From: Rhizobium tibeticum
GTDB lineage: Bacteria; Pseudomonadota; Alphaproteobacteria; Rhizobiales; Rhizobiaceae
DNA: 64,000 nt
Assembly: GCF_900110205.1 (NCBI RefSeq)
Contig: NZ_FOCV01000001.1
Location: 248,001 to 312,000 of the forward strand
Direction: 5' to 3'
Under the pieces are notes generated by a model, which had not been told where the DNA came from, made no database searches, and was given only the letters and a program-made list of their open reading frames with translations. Positions 1-10,280 of this stretch are shown piece after piece. The position numbers and the translations under genes are program-made. Within the stretch, counting starts at the first letter, position 1, and each line of letters starts with the position of its first letter.

Positions 1-534
1 CATCCGGAACTGAAGATCCAGCTCGTGCCGGTACCGCGGTCCTTCTCGCTGTCGCAGCGTGAGGCGGATATCGCCATCACGCTGGAGCGGCCCGAACAGG
101 GCCGCCTCGTCTCGGCCAAGCTTACCGACTACACGCTTGGTCTCTACGCCTCGCGAAGCTATGCCGAGCTCAACGGCCTGCCTGCTGACGCAGAGGGCCT
201 GAAGCAGCACCGGAGGATCGGCTATGTCGAGGATCTGATCTTTTCCCAATCGCTGAACTTCACCGGCGAGGTGATGCGCAACTGGAACGCCTCCTTCGAG
301 ATTTCCTCGGCGACCGGGCAGACGGAAGCTGTACTTTCGGGCGCCGGGATCGGGATCCTGCACGATTATATTGCCCGGCAGCATCCCCAACTGGTACGCA
401 TTCTGCCGGATATTTCGATCCGACGGGCATACTGGACGACGTTTCACGAAAGTGCGCGTGAACTCGTGCGGGTACGCACCGTTTCCGATTTCCTGCAGGA
501 ACTCGTCGCTGCCGAGCGCCACATATTCCTGTGA
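1..534 (+). CDS. LysR-family transcriptional regulator, C-terminal part (cut by window edge)
   Basis: The frame is open from base 2 of the window's first codon onward (HPELKIQLV...), so the start and the DNA-binding helix-turn-helix lie to the left. The 177 visible residues look like the effector-binding half of a LysR regulator: the strand ADIAITLERP, the hinge-type segment LGLYASRSY, and the late glycine-rich stretch GAGIGILHDYIA typical of the second subdomain. The protein ends at a TGA at 532-534. Its target and effector cannot be inferred from this piece. The gene on its right runs convergently, with 22 bases between the two stops. Family assignment is fairly firm and function is unknown. 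Confidence 0.85.
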   Translation, partial: HPELKIQLVPVPRSFSLSQREADIAITLERPEQGRLVSAKLTDYTLGLYASRSYAELNGLPADAEGLKQHRRIGYVEDLIFSQSLNFTGEVMRNWNASFEISSATGQTEAVLSGAGIGILHDYIARQHPQLVRILPDISIRRAYWTTFHESARELVRVRTVSDFLQELVAAERHIFL

Positions 535-556
535 TGTCGGCTCAGCAGTACAAGGA

Positions 557-1024
557 TCAGTGGCGCGTCTCAGGCTCTTCGCTCGTCTGCTGCTTCTCTG
601 CGGCAACTTCTGCTGCGCGCACCGGCATGCCATCGATGATGGCGAACAGTTCGCCTCTGGTGATAGGCTCGCTGACCTTGAGCTTCACCGTCCCGTCCTT
701 GCCCACGAGAAAAGCCGCGAACTCTCCGACGGTGGGATCGCCCACTTCGCCTGCAATCGCCGCAGCATCGAGATTTTCGCCGGCTCCGAAGAGGACCCTC
801 ACACTGCCGCCGGCAATCTTGAGAATGACGATATCGCGTTCCTGCAAAGCATCGCGATTGGCGAGAAGCTGATTTTCCTGGCGCGCAGCTCGCGCGTTTT
901 TCTCGTCGGCGAAGACGACTAGGACGCGGTTGCGCCACTGGAATTGCTCGAGGCTTGCGATGGCGGAATAAGCGCTATTGTCTTCGTCCACCTTGGTCGC
1001 ACCATATAGAAGCGTTTTAGACAT
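557..1024 (-). CDS. DUF4174-like protein
   Basis: A 155-residue protein starting MSKTLLYGATKV. I chose this ATG because AGGAGA lies about 7 bases upstream; an upstream in-frame extension to 1120 has no comparable site. The core VLVVFADEKNARAARQEN, followed by RDIVILKI and later GKDGTVKLKV, matches my memory of the DUF4174 family. That family has a thioredoxin-like layout in which a reported value (here FLVGKDG) is compared, but no CXXC pair is visible, so a redox role is not supported. There is no signal peptide. The C-terminus (about 20 residues) is Glu/Gln-rich and probably disordered. The next gene upstream is transcribed the same way but 65 bases away. Function unknown. Confidence 0.75.
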   Translation of the reverse strand: MSKTLLYGATKVDEDNSAYSAIASLEQFQWRNRVLVVFADEKNARAARQENQLLANRDALQERDIVILKIAGGSVRVLFGAGENLDAAAIAGEVGDPTVGEFAAFLVGKDGTVKLKVSEPITRGELFAIIDGMPVRAAEVAAEKQQTSEEPETRH

Positions 1025-1089
1025 GTATATTTCTCCTATCGACGGAACGTCTAGGGAGCGGGAGCGGTTCCATCCGCCAGGCATGCGGC

Positions 1090-1554
1090 TCAGTTGCGCC
1101 AGGACGTCCGCAATTGCCAAAAAGCGCCGACGAGCACCAGCAGCAAGGGAATGCTGCCGTAGGACAAGGAGACTTGCGCCAATTGATCCAACCTTTGCGA
1201 AGGTTCATCAACTGACGCCGCATCCTGCATAAGGCTTGAGCCGAGAGCATATGCGCCGCGTGAGACAGCCACGAACGCAATGATCAATCCGGCCATGTCG
1301 ATGAAGCGAGCGTGTGCCCGCATGCCATCGATGACAACGGTCGCAAGGCCGCAGAGAAATGCCACCGGCAAGAGATAAGCGGCCCCGCCGAGCAGCTGAA
1401 AATCCCCGAGAACGATATCGCCCGGTTCGCTGGTGAAGCTGACCTTCAGGATCGGCAGCAAGACCGCGAGAATGGAAAGGACGGCAAGCGCGCCGCGCTT
1501 GATAAATTCGTTCAAATCAATCCGCGTGGCGCCAATGCGACGAACCCGGCTCAT
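1090..1554 (-). CDS. Small integral membrane protein, four predicted helices
   Basis: A 154-residue protein beginning MSRVRRIGATRI. The start is set by GGGAGG about 5 bases upstream of the ATG at 1554. Four hydrophobic stretches are visible, roughly residues 21-38 (ALAVLSILAVLLPILKV), 55-75, 87-104 and 131-148, with a basic N-terminus, suggesting an inner-membrane protein with the N-terminus inside. I do not recognise a family or catalytic motif. It lies upstream of the DUF4174-like gene in the same orientation, 65 bases apart, so co-transcription is possible but not shown. Confidence 0.7.
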   Translation of the reverse strand: MSRVRRIGATRIDLNEFIKRGALAVLSILAVLLPILKVSFTSEPGDIVLGDFQLLGGAAYLLPVAFLCGLATVVIDGMRAHARFIDMAGLIIAFVAVSRGAYALGSSLMQDAASVDEPSQRLDQLAQVSLSYGSIPLLLVLVGAFWQLRTSWRN

Positions 1555-1795
1555 TCTACCTCCCCGATACAGGAATCCGCCGCAGCGCACAGGCGCTCGG
1601 CTCTTCGAGGGACATTTGCTATGAAATTGCTAACGCACCGCACAATCAGCGACGGTAAAACTACCCTTTGCGGGGCAAAAGCATTCAGCCTGTTCGGAGG
1701 GGATAGTTAAAAGGAAATGAAGGAGGTCGTTTCAGGCACTTTGAAGGAGAGGCAAGGCCAGGCGGGCAAATGCCTGCCCGGCCCTGAGGTCATGA

Positions 1796-2041
1796 TCACA
1801 TCGGAACCAACGATGAGAGCGGCACCTGCAATGCAGCGGCGATCCGCTTGAGCTTGGCGGGATCAGCATCCTCGCCACCCTCGATTTCCTCAATCTCATT
1901 GACGACCAGGCCGCAGGTCACTGCGAGGTCATCGACGCTATAGCCGACTGCCTCACGAGCGGCACGTACAGCAGCGGCTACATTCATGGCCGAAACGGCG
2001 GTAGCCTTGGATGCATCCAGATTGCTGAGCGAAATGGACAT
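1796..2041 (-). CDS. Small XRE-type helix-turn-helix protein
   Basis: An 81-residue protein (MSISLSNLDASKA...) with AGAAGGAG about 6 bases before the ATG, a good ribosome site. Residues about 23-80 read as a Cro/C1-type HTH: VRAAREAVGYSVDDLAVTCG, then VVNEIEEIEGG and the closing helix LKRIAAALQVPLSSLVP. The recognition-helix region is rich in Glu and poor in basic residues, so DNA binding is uncertain and a protein-protein role is possible. It has no gene partner in the same direction within 240 bases, and 700 bases without a gene lie upstream of it. Confidence 0.7.
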   Translation of the reverse strand: MSISLSNLDASKATAVSAMNVAAAVRAAREAVGYSVDDLAVTCGLVVNEIEEIEGGEDADPAKLKRIAAALQVPLSSLVPM

Positions 2042-2742
2042 TTAAGTCTCCTTCTGAAATCACTCTGAATTAGCCCCCGGCGGGAAAATGGCACTCTCGA
2101 TCACGAATTGCAATGCAGTATGGTTAATCCGTGATCGACGAGAGCCCGGCGACAGGAGCGCGGTTAAGGTCGCAAAACTTCGTTGCCCTTTGTAAGCAAA
2201 GCATATTTGCCTGACCGCCTCGTCCCGAGCGTAGAGGCAGCCATGTGTCCAAATAACGTCTCGCACGCGGCGATTTGTCACCTATTTTTGGGCGTCCGCA
2301 TGGGCTTGAGGACGAATCATTGCGATCGAAATTGGGCAAATGAGACCACAAGGTTCGGGCGATGAGGCTTCGGTCAAAGCGCATCGGCGAAAGCCGAAGC
2401 GTCGCCGGATTTACTTCGAAAGCGCAAGACATTTTCCGAAGCAAGTCTGGCAGCAGCTGACATAGGTCGGATCCAACGATATCGCCAGGTCAGAGGATCA
2501 TGCGAACGCGTGGCCCGAAGATCACGCCCCCGCGGATCGATTTAGTAGCAAAGAATGAACAAAGCGCGGCAAGAACATGGCCGAGCCGCGTCCCAATAGC
2601 GATATCGCAATTTACTATGTCTAATCCATTGACGAACGCACGTATAAAGCGAGCAATTCTTCAAACTCAGTGCACGAGCCACGCACCCAATGTCACAGGA
2701 GGTTCATTCTAGAGGAATAGACCCGACTAAGGACCAGTCGAG
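2042..2742. other. Gene-poor stretch of 700 bases
   Basis: No convincing gene on either strand. The open frames here (up to about 105 codons) have no recognisable protein motif, no good ribosome site and poor rhizobial codon use. Base composition is lower in GC than the neighbours, especially at 2560-2720. No tRNA, repeat array or clear terminator was seen. It borders the deleted PiT gene and may be relict accessory DNA. Confidence 0.5.
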
Positions 2743-3411
2743 ATGGGAGCGAGCCGGAAGATGACAATAGTTCAGGGTGAAGAACATCGTCATGATCGTC
2801 CCAGCCATCCACTTGAGGGGACAAGCTCAGGAAGATGGTTCGTCCCCGTATTCTTGATCCTGCTTCTCGTAGGACTTGGCTATGTTGCCTATGCTCTCGG
2901 CCGGGACCTGACGAGCGCAGTTGCCGTTCCCTGGATCCTGCTCGGGATCGCGCTGCTAATTGCCCTTGGCTTCGAATTTGTAAACGGCTTCCATGACACC
3001 GCCAACGCGGTTGCCACCGTCATCTATACCCGCTCGATGCCGGCGGAACTGGCCGTCATCTGGTCCGGCTTCTTCAATTTCCTCGGCGTCCTGATGTCGA
3101 GCGGCGCCGTCGCCTTCGGCATCCTGGCGCTTCTGCCGGTAGAATTGATCCTGCAGGTCGGCTCGGGATCGGGCCTTGCAATGGTCTTTGCGCTGCTTCT
3201 GGCAGCGATCGTCTGGAACCTCGGCACCTGGTATCTCGGCCTTCCCTCATCGAGCTCGCATACGCTCGTCGGCTCGATCACGATGGCCACGAACGGCTCG
3301 GGGCTTCAGTGGTCGACGGTGAGGAACATGATGATGGCCTGGATTCTGACGCTGCCAGCCTCGATCATGATCGCCTTTCTTCTATTTGTCGTCTTGCGCC
3401 AATTGGTCTGA
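2743..3411 (+). pseudogene. PiT-family inorganic phosphate transporter with large in-frame internal deletion
   Basis: A 222-residue open frame that joins the start and the end of a PiT (Pho-4) phosphate transporter. The N-terminal part has two membrane segments and the first family repeat, [19 protein letters not shown] and later [14 protein letters not shown]. It then jumps directly to [20 protein letters not shown] and a last helix, which is how the C-terminal repeat of long (about 500-residue) PiT proteins ends. The second signature, the cytoplasmic loop and several helices are missing, so I infer loss of roughly 250-300 codons. The frame is preserved, so a short membrane protein could still be made, but transport is very unlikely. 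The start could also be the ATG at 2761. The ppk2 gene follows 58 bases on, so phosphate and polyphosphate genes are paired. Confidence 0.8.
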
Positions 3412-3469
3412 GGCCGGCTAGGTAACTGTATTTCAAATCTTGCCACGAACGCATCGAGGGGAAACGTCC

Positions 3470-4387
3470 ATGAACAACATATCCGACAACAACCAGTCCG
3501 ATTGGCTCGAGGCCGAACTGGCCGACACCATCGACGAGGACTATGAGCTGGAGCTCTCGGAGCCGGCGCTCTCCGACGCGATCCGCAAAATCTACCGCAA
3601 CGCGCACCCGGCATCGATTCCGCGGCTCGACTATTTTCGTGCGCTGCTGTCGCTGCAGGCAGAGCTGATCAAGCTTCAGGATTGGGTGGTCTACAACAAG
3701 GAGAAGGTCGTCGTGATCTTCGAGGGCCGCGATTCCGCGGGAAAGGGCGGCGTGATCAAACGCATCACGCAGCGCCTCAATCCGCGCGTCGTTCGCGCCG
3801 TCGCATTGCCCGCCCCTTCTGACCGCGAGAAGACGCAGTGGTACTTCCAGCGCTACGTGCCGCATTTGCCTGCCGGCGGCGAAATCGTTCTCTTCGACCG
3901 CTCCTGGTACAATCGCTCCGGCGTCGAGCGGGTCATGGGTTTTGCGACCGAGGATCAGGTCGACCAATTCTTCAACGACGTGCCGGAGTTTGAGCGCATG
4001 CTCGTCCGCTCGGGCATCAGGCTCGTTAAATACTGGTTCTCCATTACCGACGAAGAACAGCAGATGCGCTTCCTTGTGCGCATCCACGACCCGCTGAAGC
4101 AGTGGAAGCTCTCGCCGATGGACCTGCAATCGCGCGTCCGCTGGGAAGGCTATACGAAGGCAAAGGAAGAGACCTTCGCGCGCACCAATATTCCCGAAGC
4201 GCCTTGGCATATCGTCGAAGGCAACGACAAGAAGCGGGCGCGGTTGAACTGCATCGATCACCTGCTGCGGCAGATCCCCTATGGCGATGTTCCGCACGAG
4301 GAAATCACGCTGCCGGACCGCGTCTTCAATCCCGACTACGAGCGCAAGGTATTGCCGCCGCAGCTTTATGTTCCATCGAAGTATTGA
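3470..4387 (+). CDS. ppk2: Polyphosphate kinase 2 (PPK2 family)
   Basis: A 305-residue PPK2-family kinase, expected to move phosphate between polyphosphate and a nucleotide (ADP or GDP to the triphosphate, or the reverse) in the cytoplasm. Visible motifs are the Walker A loop EGRDSAGKGG near residues 84-93, the Walker B/lid segment FDRSWYNRSGVER near 142-154, and the family motif KYWFSI followed by PLKQWKLSPMD. Length fits single-domain (class I) PPK2. I chose the ATG at 3470 because GAGGGG lies 7 bases upstream; a 10-codon extension lacks such a site. It follows the deleted PiT gene and looks intact. Nucleotide preference cannot be read from sequence alone. Confidence 0.93.
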   Translation: MNNISDNNQSDWLEAELADTIDEDYELELSEPALSDAIRKIYRNAHPASIPRLDYFRALLSLQAELIKLQDWVVYNKEKVVVIFEGRDSAGKGGVIKRITQRLNPRVVRAVALPAPSDREKTQWYFQRYVPHLPAGGEIVLFDRSWYNRSGVERVMGFATEDQVDQFFNDVPEFERMLVRSGIRLVKYWFSITDEEQQMRFLVRIHDPLKQWKLSPMDLQSRVRWEGYTKAKEETFARTNIPEAPWHIVEGNDKKRARLNCIDHLLRQIPYGDVPHEEITLPDRVFNPDYERKVLPPQLYVPSKY

Positions 4388-4469
4388 TCGATAAACGCTT
4401 CCTGGCGGACGGCCCATGCGTCCGTCCGTCAGTCCCGAGCGCGGTCATCGAAGCGGCGTCCACCCCCGG

Positions 4470-4660
4470 GCTTTTCCAGCGCTTCAGCTCCTCCAGGAAG
4501 ACCTGCAGCTTCGACGGAAGAAACCGTCGGGTGGGAGAGACTAGGTGAAAACCGTCGGCGGCGACCATTCCGGAAGGACGCGGACGAGATCGCCGCTGGC
4601 AATCTGATCCTCGCAACAATTTGAAGGCAGCAGCCTGATCCCGTGTCCGCTGCAGGCAAA
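4470..4660 (-). pseudogene. Remnant of a LysR-family regulator, C-terminal end, frameshifted
   Basis: On the minus strand one frame reads ACSGHGIRLLPSNCCEDQIA then GDLVRVLPEWSPP, a classic end of a LysR effector domain. It runs into a stop after PPTVFT, while the next frame continues FHLVSPTRRFLPSKLQVFLE, the usual last strand and helix of these proteins. A single-base change near 4545-4560 explains the switch. Nothing of the HTH or first subdomain is present. The fragment stops at about 4660, where a plus-strand SDR fragment begins. Clear relict. Confidence 0.75.
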
Positions 4661-4661
4661 G

Positions 4662-4811
4662 ACGGGCATCTCCAGCGTCGACGAAATCGTCGATGCGGTA
4701 CTGTTTCTGACGAAGGTTCCGCGCATGACAGGGGAGGTGCTGACCGTCGACGGCGGCGCACATTTGGGCAAATGGCAACGCCTGGCAAAGCGTCCACCGC
4801 TGGCGCAGTAA
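4662..4811 (+). pseudogene. Remnant of a short-chain dehydrogenase, C-terminal end
   Basis: The plus-strand frame reads GISSVDEIVDAVLFLTKVP then RMTGEVLTVDGGAHLGKW, followed by a TAA at 4809-4811. This is the conserved tail of classical SDR oxidoreductases (TGE-x-L-x-VDGG). The Rossmann fold, the catalytic Ser-Tyr-Lys part and any start codon are missing; only about 50 residues remain. It abuts the antisense LysR remnant on its left and a RidA remnant on its right. Confidence 0.8.
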
Positions 4812-5240
4812 CGGCGGCTGAAAGATCTCGGAATTACGCTACCTCCGGCGCTAACGCCCTTGGCAATTACGTGGAAAGCGTGAAGATCGGCAATCTCCTC
4901 TATCTGAGCGCAATGTTGCCCGTCGTCGGTCACGGCCGCAAGTCATCGGTCGCGTCGGCGCGCGCTATCGGCGAAGGATGGACGAAAGGCGGCCGAAACT
5001 GCCGCCCTGAGCGCTCTTACGGCGATCCGGGCGCATCTCGGATCGCTCGACAAAGTGACTGCGGTGGCAACGCTTGGCTCTACATTGGGACGCGAGGCGA
5101 TTTCCGCGACCTCCGACCCTCGCCAAGGTCTTCGGGGTCGGACATGCTTTCGGGCCGAGTGGTCATTGGCCTCGTCAGCATTCCGCTCGGCCTGCCTGTC
5201 GAGATCAAGTTGGTCGTCCCGGTCGCGCGAACGAACGCGA
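4812..5240 (+). pseudogene. Degraded RidA/YjgF-family gene with several frameshifts
   Basis: Pieces of a RidA-like protein (about 150 residues in intact relatives) are spread over the three plus-strand frames in the right order: RLKDLGITLPPALTPL, then GNYVESVKIGNLLYLSAMLP, then DGRKAAETAALSALTAIRAH continuing LGSLDKVTAVATLGS, and finally RVVIGLVSIPLGLPVEIKL. A lost base at the run cccttgg (about 4855) explains the first switch, and others follow near 4960 and 5130. Intact relatives are described as removing reactive enamine/imine intermediates, but this copy cannot encode a full protein. Confidence 0.8.
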
Positions 5241-5284
5241 TGAGCTTCGCATTGGGAATGCACATATTTACGAGAGGGAGAAGA

Positions 5285-5361
5285 ATGGTACGGTTGGGGG
5301 GTCTCGAACCTCCGACCTCAGGTGCCACAAACCTGCGCTCTAACCAACTGAGCTACAACCG
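5285..5361 (-). tRNA. tRNA-His (anticodon GTG)
   Basis: The minus strand folds as a tRNA: acceptor GCGGTTG pairs with CAACCGT, D arm GTAGCTCAGTTGGTTAGAGC, anticodon arm CAGGT-TTGTGGC-ACCTG with GTG at positions 34-36, T loop TTCGAGA, and an encoded CCA at 5285-5287. The discriminator is A73 and the base before G1 is T, so the extra G(-1) usual in tRNA-His is not encoded. That is known for alphaproteobacteria. The T stem (GGAGG/CCCCC) has one A-C mismatch in the middle. Confidence 0.95.
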
Positions 5362-5440
5362 CACAAATCGCGTCCGACGCGACGGGGGTCACATACGAGG
5401 ACTTGCAAATTAATTCAAGCCCTATCTCTCCCCAATATAC

Positions 5441-5466
5441 AAAAAGGCCGGACAAATGGTCCAGCC
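5441..5466 (-). terminator. Rho-independent terminator of the phasin gene
   Basis: Read on the minus strand, the 8-base-pair stem GGCTGGAC/GTCCGGCC with a 5-base loop is followed directly by TTTTT. It lies about 25 bases after the phasin stop codon. Confidence 0.85.
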
Positions 5467-5489
5467 CCTTCGTGTATCGTGTCGAAAAA

Positions 5490-5939
5490 TCAGGCCGTCT
5501 TGAAGGAGGCCATGACCTTTTCAGCTGCTTCCTTGGAAGGCTTCGCGAGCTTTTCGGCAACCTGCTTGGAGGTTTCCTGCATGGTCTTGGCCTGCTCGAT
5601 CGTCAGCTCGACCTGCTTGCGCAAGAAGGTGGTCTGCAGCTCGACGAGTTCGGCGACCGACTTGACTGCAAGCAGCGCTTCCATATGCGTAAGCGAGTTT
5701 TCAGCGTTCGTGCGCAGAGCGTCGATCGCCTTGTGGCCGATCTCAATGGCGCCTGCCTGGGCGGTCTGAACAGTCGCTTCGAGCGTCTTGCTCGCTTCTT
5801 CGCCAGCGGTCTTCATCTTCGTGTAGGCTTCACGCGACTGCTGCGCGCCCTTTTCTGCGAAATCGCGGAAGGATTCAGTGAACTTGGAAGGGTCAAGAGA
5901 CGACATTGAAAAAACGTCGTCCATCTTTATGCTAGCCAT
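5490..5939 (-). CDS. phaP1: Phasin (PHB granule surface protein)
   Basis: A 149-residue, almost wholly helical protein starting MASIKMDDVFSM, with AAAGGAG 8 bases upstream of the ATG at 5939. It fits the phasin_2 family: amphipathic helices with many Ala, Lys and Glu, the segment MEALLAVKSVAELVELQTTF that is typical of phasins, and a C-terminal helix ending KVMASFKTA. Phasins coat polyhydroxybutyrate granules and control their size and number. In S. meliloti, phaP1 (SMc00777 in my memory) lies beside cbrA as here. A strong promoter with two palindromes lies upstream and a terminator downstream, so this is a single-gene unit. Family is firm; the phaP1 name rests on gene order. Confidence 0.9.
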   Translation of the reverse strand: MASIKMDDVFSMSSLDPSKFTESFRDFAEKGAQQSREAYTKMKTAGEEASKTLEATVQTAQAGAIEIGHKAIDALRTNAENSLTHMEALLAVKSVAELVELQTTFLRKQVELTIEQAKTMQETSKQVAEKLAKPSKEAAEKVMASFKTA

Positions 5940-5996
5940 TGGTTTGCGCTCCTTTTGCCTCGGCATGCGTGATTGCCTCGTAGGTTAGATGTTTAT

Positions 5997-6045
5997 TATA
6001 TAGCGCAGATTTTTGTGCATTGCAACATGTTTGTGCGACGCACAA
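5997..6045 (-). promoter_or_regulatory. Phasin promoter with two TTGTGC-type operator dyads
   Basis: On the minus strand there is a -35 TTGCAA (6020-6025), a 17-base spacer and a -10 TATATA (5997-6002). Two 15-base dyads with centres 18 bases apart sit over it: TTGTGCATTGCAACA (6013-6027), which contains the -35 box, and the near-perfect palindrome TTGTGCGACGCACAA (6031-6045). Both contain TGC-N3-GCA, resembling reported PhaR operators. Control by the PHB regulator PhaR/AniA is therefore a reasonable inference. Confidence 0.65.
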
Positions 6046-6153
6046 CGCGTTAACCTTTCCAGCCGAAAACCGGGCGCTGTTCTGGACCCAATTCCGGCCT
6101 ATCGTTATTAATAGACTATTAATTTCACAATGACCGAAGCTGAAGGTTCGATC

Positions 6154-9897
<3,744 letters not shown>

Positions 9898-10060
9898 ATC
9901 GGGATTGGGGGAAGCCTCTGGGCTTCACCCCTCCCACACCACCCGGCATGCGCGTCCGCACCGGGCGGTTCGAGGAGTTGAGGTTTGCCTGCATTCGGTT
10001 TGTCCTGTCGCGGGCGGTGGGACTTGCACCCACAAGAGTGCGCCCATGCAGGGCGCACAC
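9898..10060. other. Intergenic segment with GC-rich hairpins, possible group II intron debris
   Basis: No gene is seen. The segment contains a hairpin just after cbrA (GGGGAAGCC...GGCTTCACCCC, about 9908-9932) and a second, larger one with CACCCGG and CCGGGCG arms at about 9949-9969. The latter, followed by GTTCGAGGAGTTGAGG, resembles sequence I associate with the ends of bacterial group II introns. No reverse-transcriptase reading frame or complete domain V is present. Unresolved. Confidence 0.3.
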
Positions 10061-10086
10061 AAAAAAAGGCAGCCCAAAGGCTGCCT
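10061..10086 (-). terminator. Intrinsic terminator of the small RNA
   Basis: Minus-strand stem AGGCAGCC/GGCTGCCT (perfect 8 base pairs, 10067-10074 with 10079-10086) with a 4-base loop, followed by seven T. A textbook rho-independent terminator. It may also stop read-through from acsA2. Confidence 0.9.
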
Positions 10087-10200
10087 GAGAGTTCGGGTGC
10101 TGTTCAACAAGGGCTTAGGCAATCTAACATCATGTTTTGGGAGCCACAGGCTCCGGCTGCCTCGTTCATATGCAGCCCCAAGTTAGATTTACTTCTGACC
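10062..10200 (-). ncRNA. Probable small regulatory RNA, about 139 nt, structured
   Basis: Transcribed leftward between acsA2 and cbrA. A sigma-70-like promoter lies upstream and a strong intrinsic terminator ends it. The interior folds as a closed three-way structure: outer helix AATCTAAC/GTTAGATT (10182-10189 with 10121-10128), and within it two hairpins side by side, GGCTGC/GCAGCC (10155-10160 with 10172-10177) and GGAGCC/GGCTCC (10140-10145 with 10149-10154). An unpaired region of about 30 bases separates this from the terminator. A possible 21-codon frame (MNEAAGACG...) inside it has no good ribosome site and is probably chance. I do not recognise the family. It could also be an independently started piece of the acsA2 3' region. 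Confidence 0.6.
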
Positions 10201-10206
10201 AACGTT

Positions 10207-10235
10207 TATTAACGAAAGGTTGCCGCAGCCTTCAA
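10207..10235 (-). promoter_or_regulatory. Promoter for the small RNA
   Basis: Minus strand: -35 TTGAAG (10230-10235), a 17-base spacer, -10 TTAATA (10207-10212). Start of transcription is expected near 10200. It lies 45 bases beyond the acsA2 stop codon, so it is separate from the coding sequence. Confidence 0.6.
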
Positions 10236-10280
10236 TCTCTCAAAGGTGAAAGCTTGTAATCGGCCGGCGCGGTCCGTCGG

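Noticed and set aside
1741..1795. Hairpin CAGGC/GCCTG after the mini-HTH gene as a terminator
   Set aside because: No T run follows on the minus strand, so I did not call it.
2500..2712. 70-codon frame in the gene-poor stretch
   Set aside because: No ribosome site, no motif and unlike rhizobial codon use.
4643..5413. 256-codon plus-strand frame over the SDR/RidA remnants and the tRNA
   Set aside because: It crosses pieces of two different families in wrong frames and runs through tRNA-His, so it cannot be a real gene.
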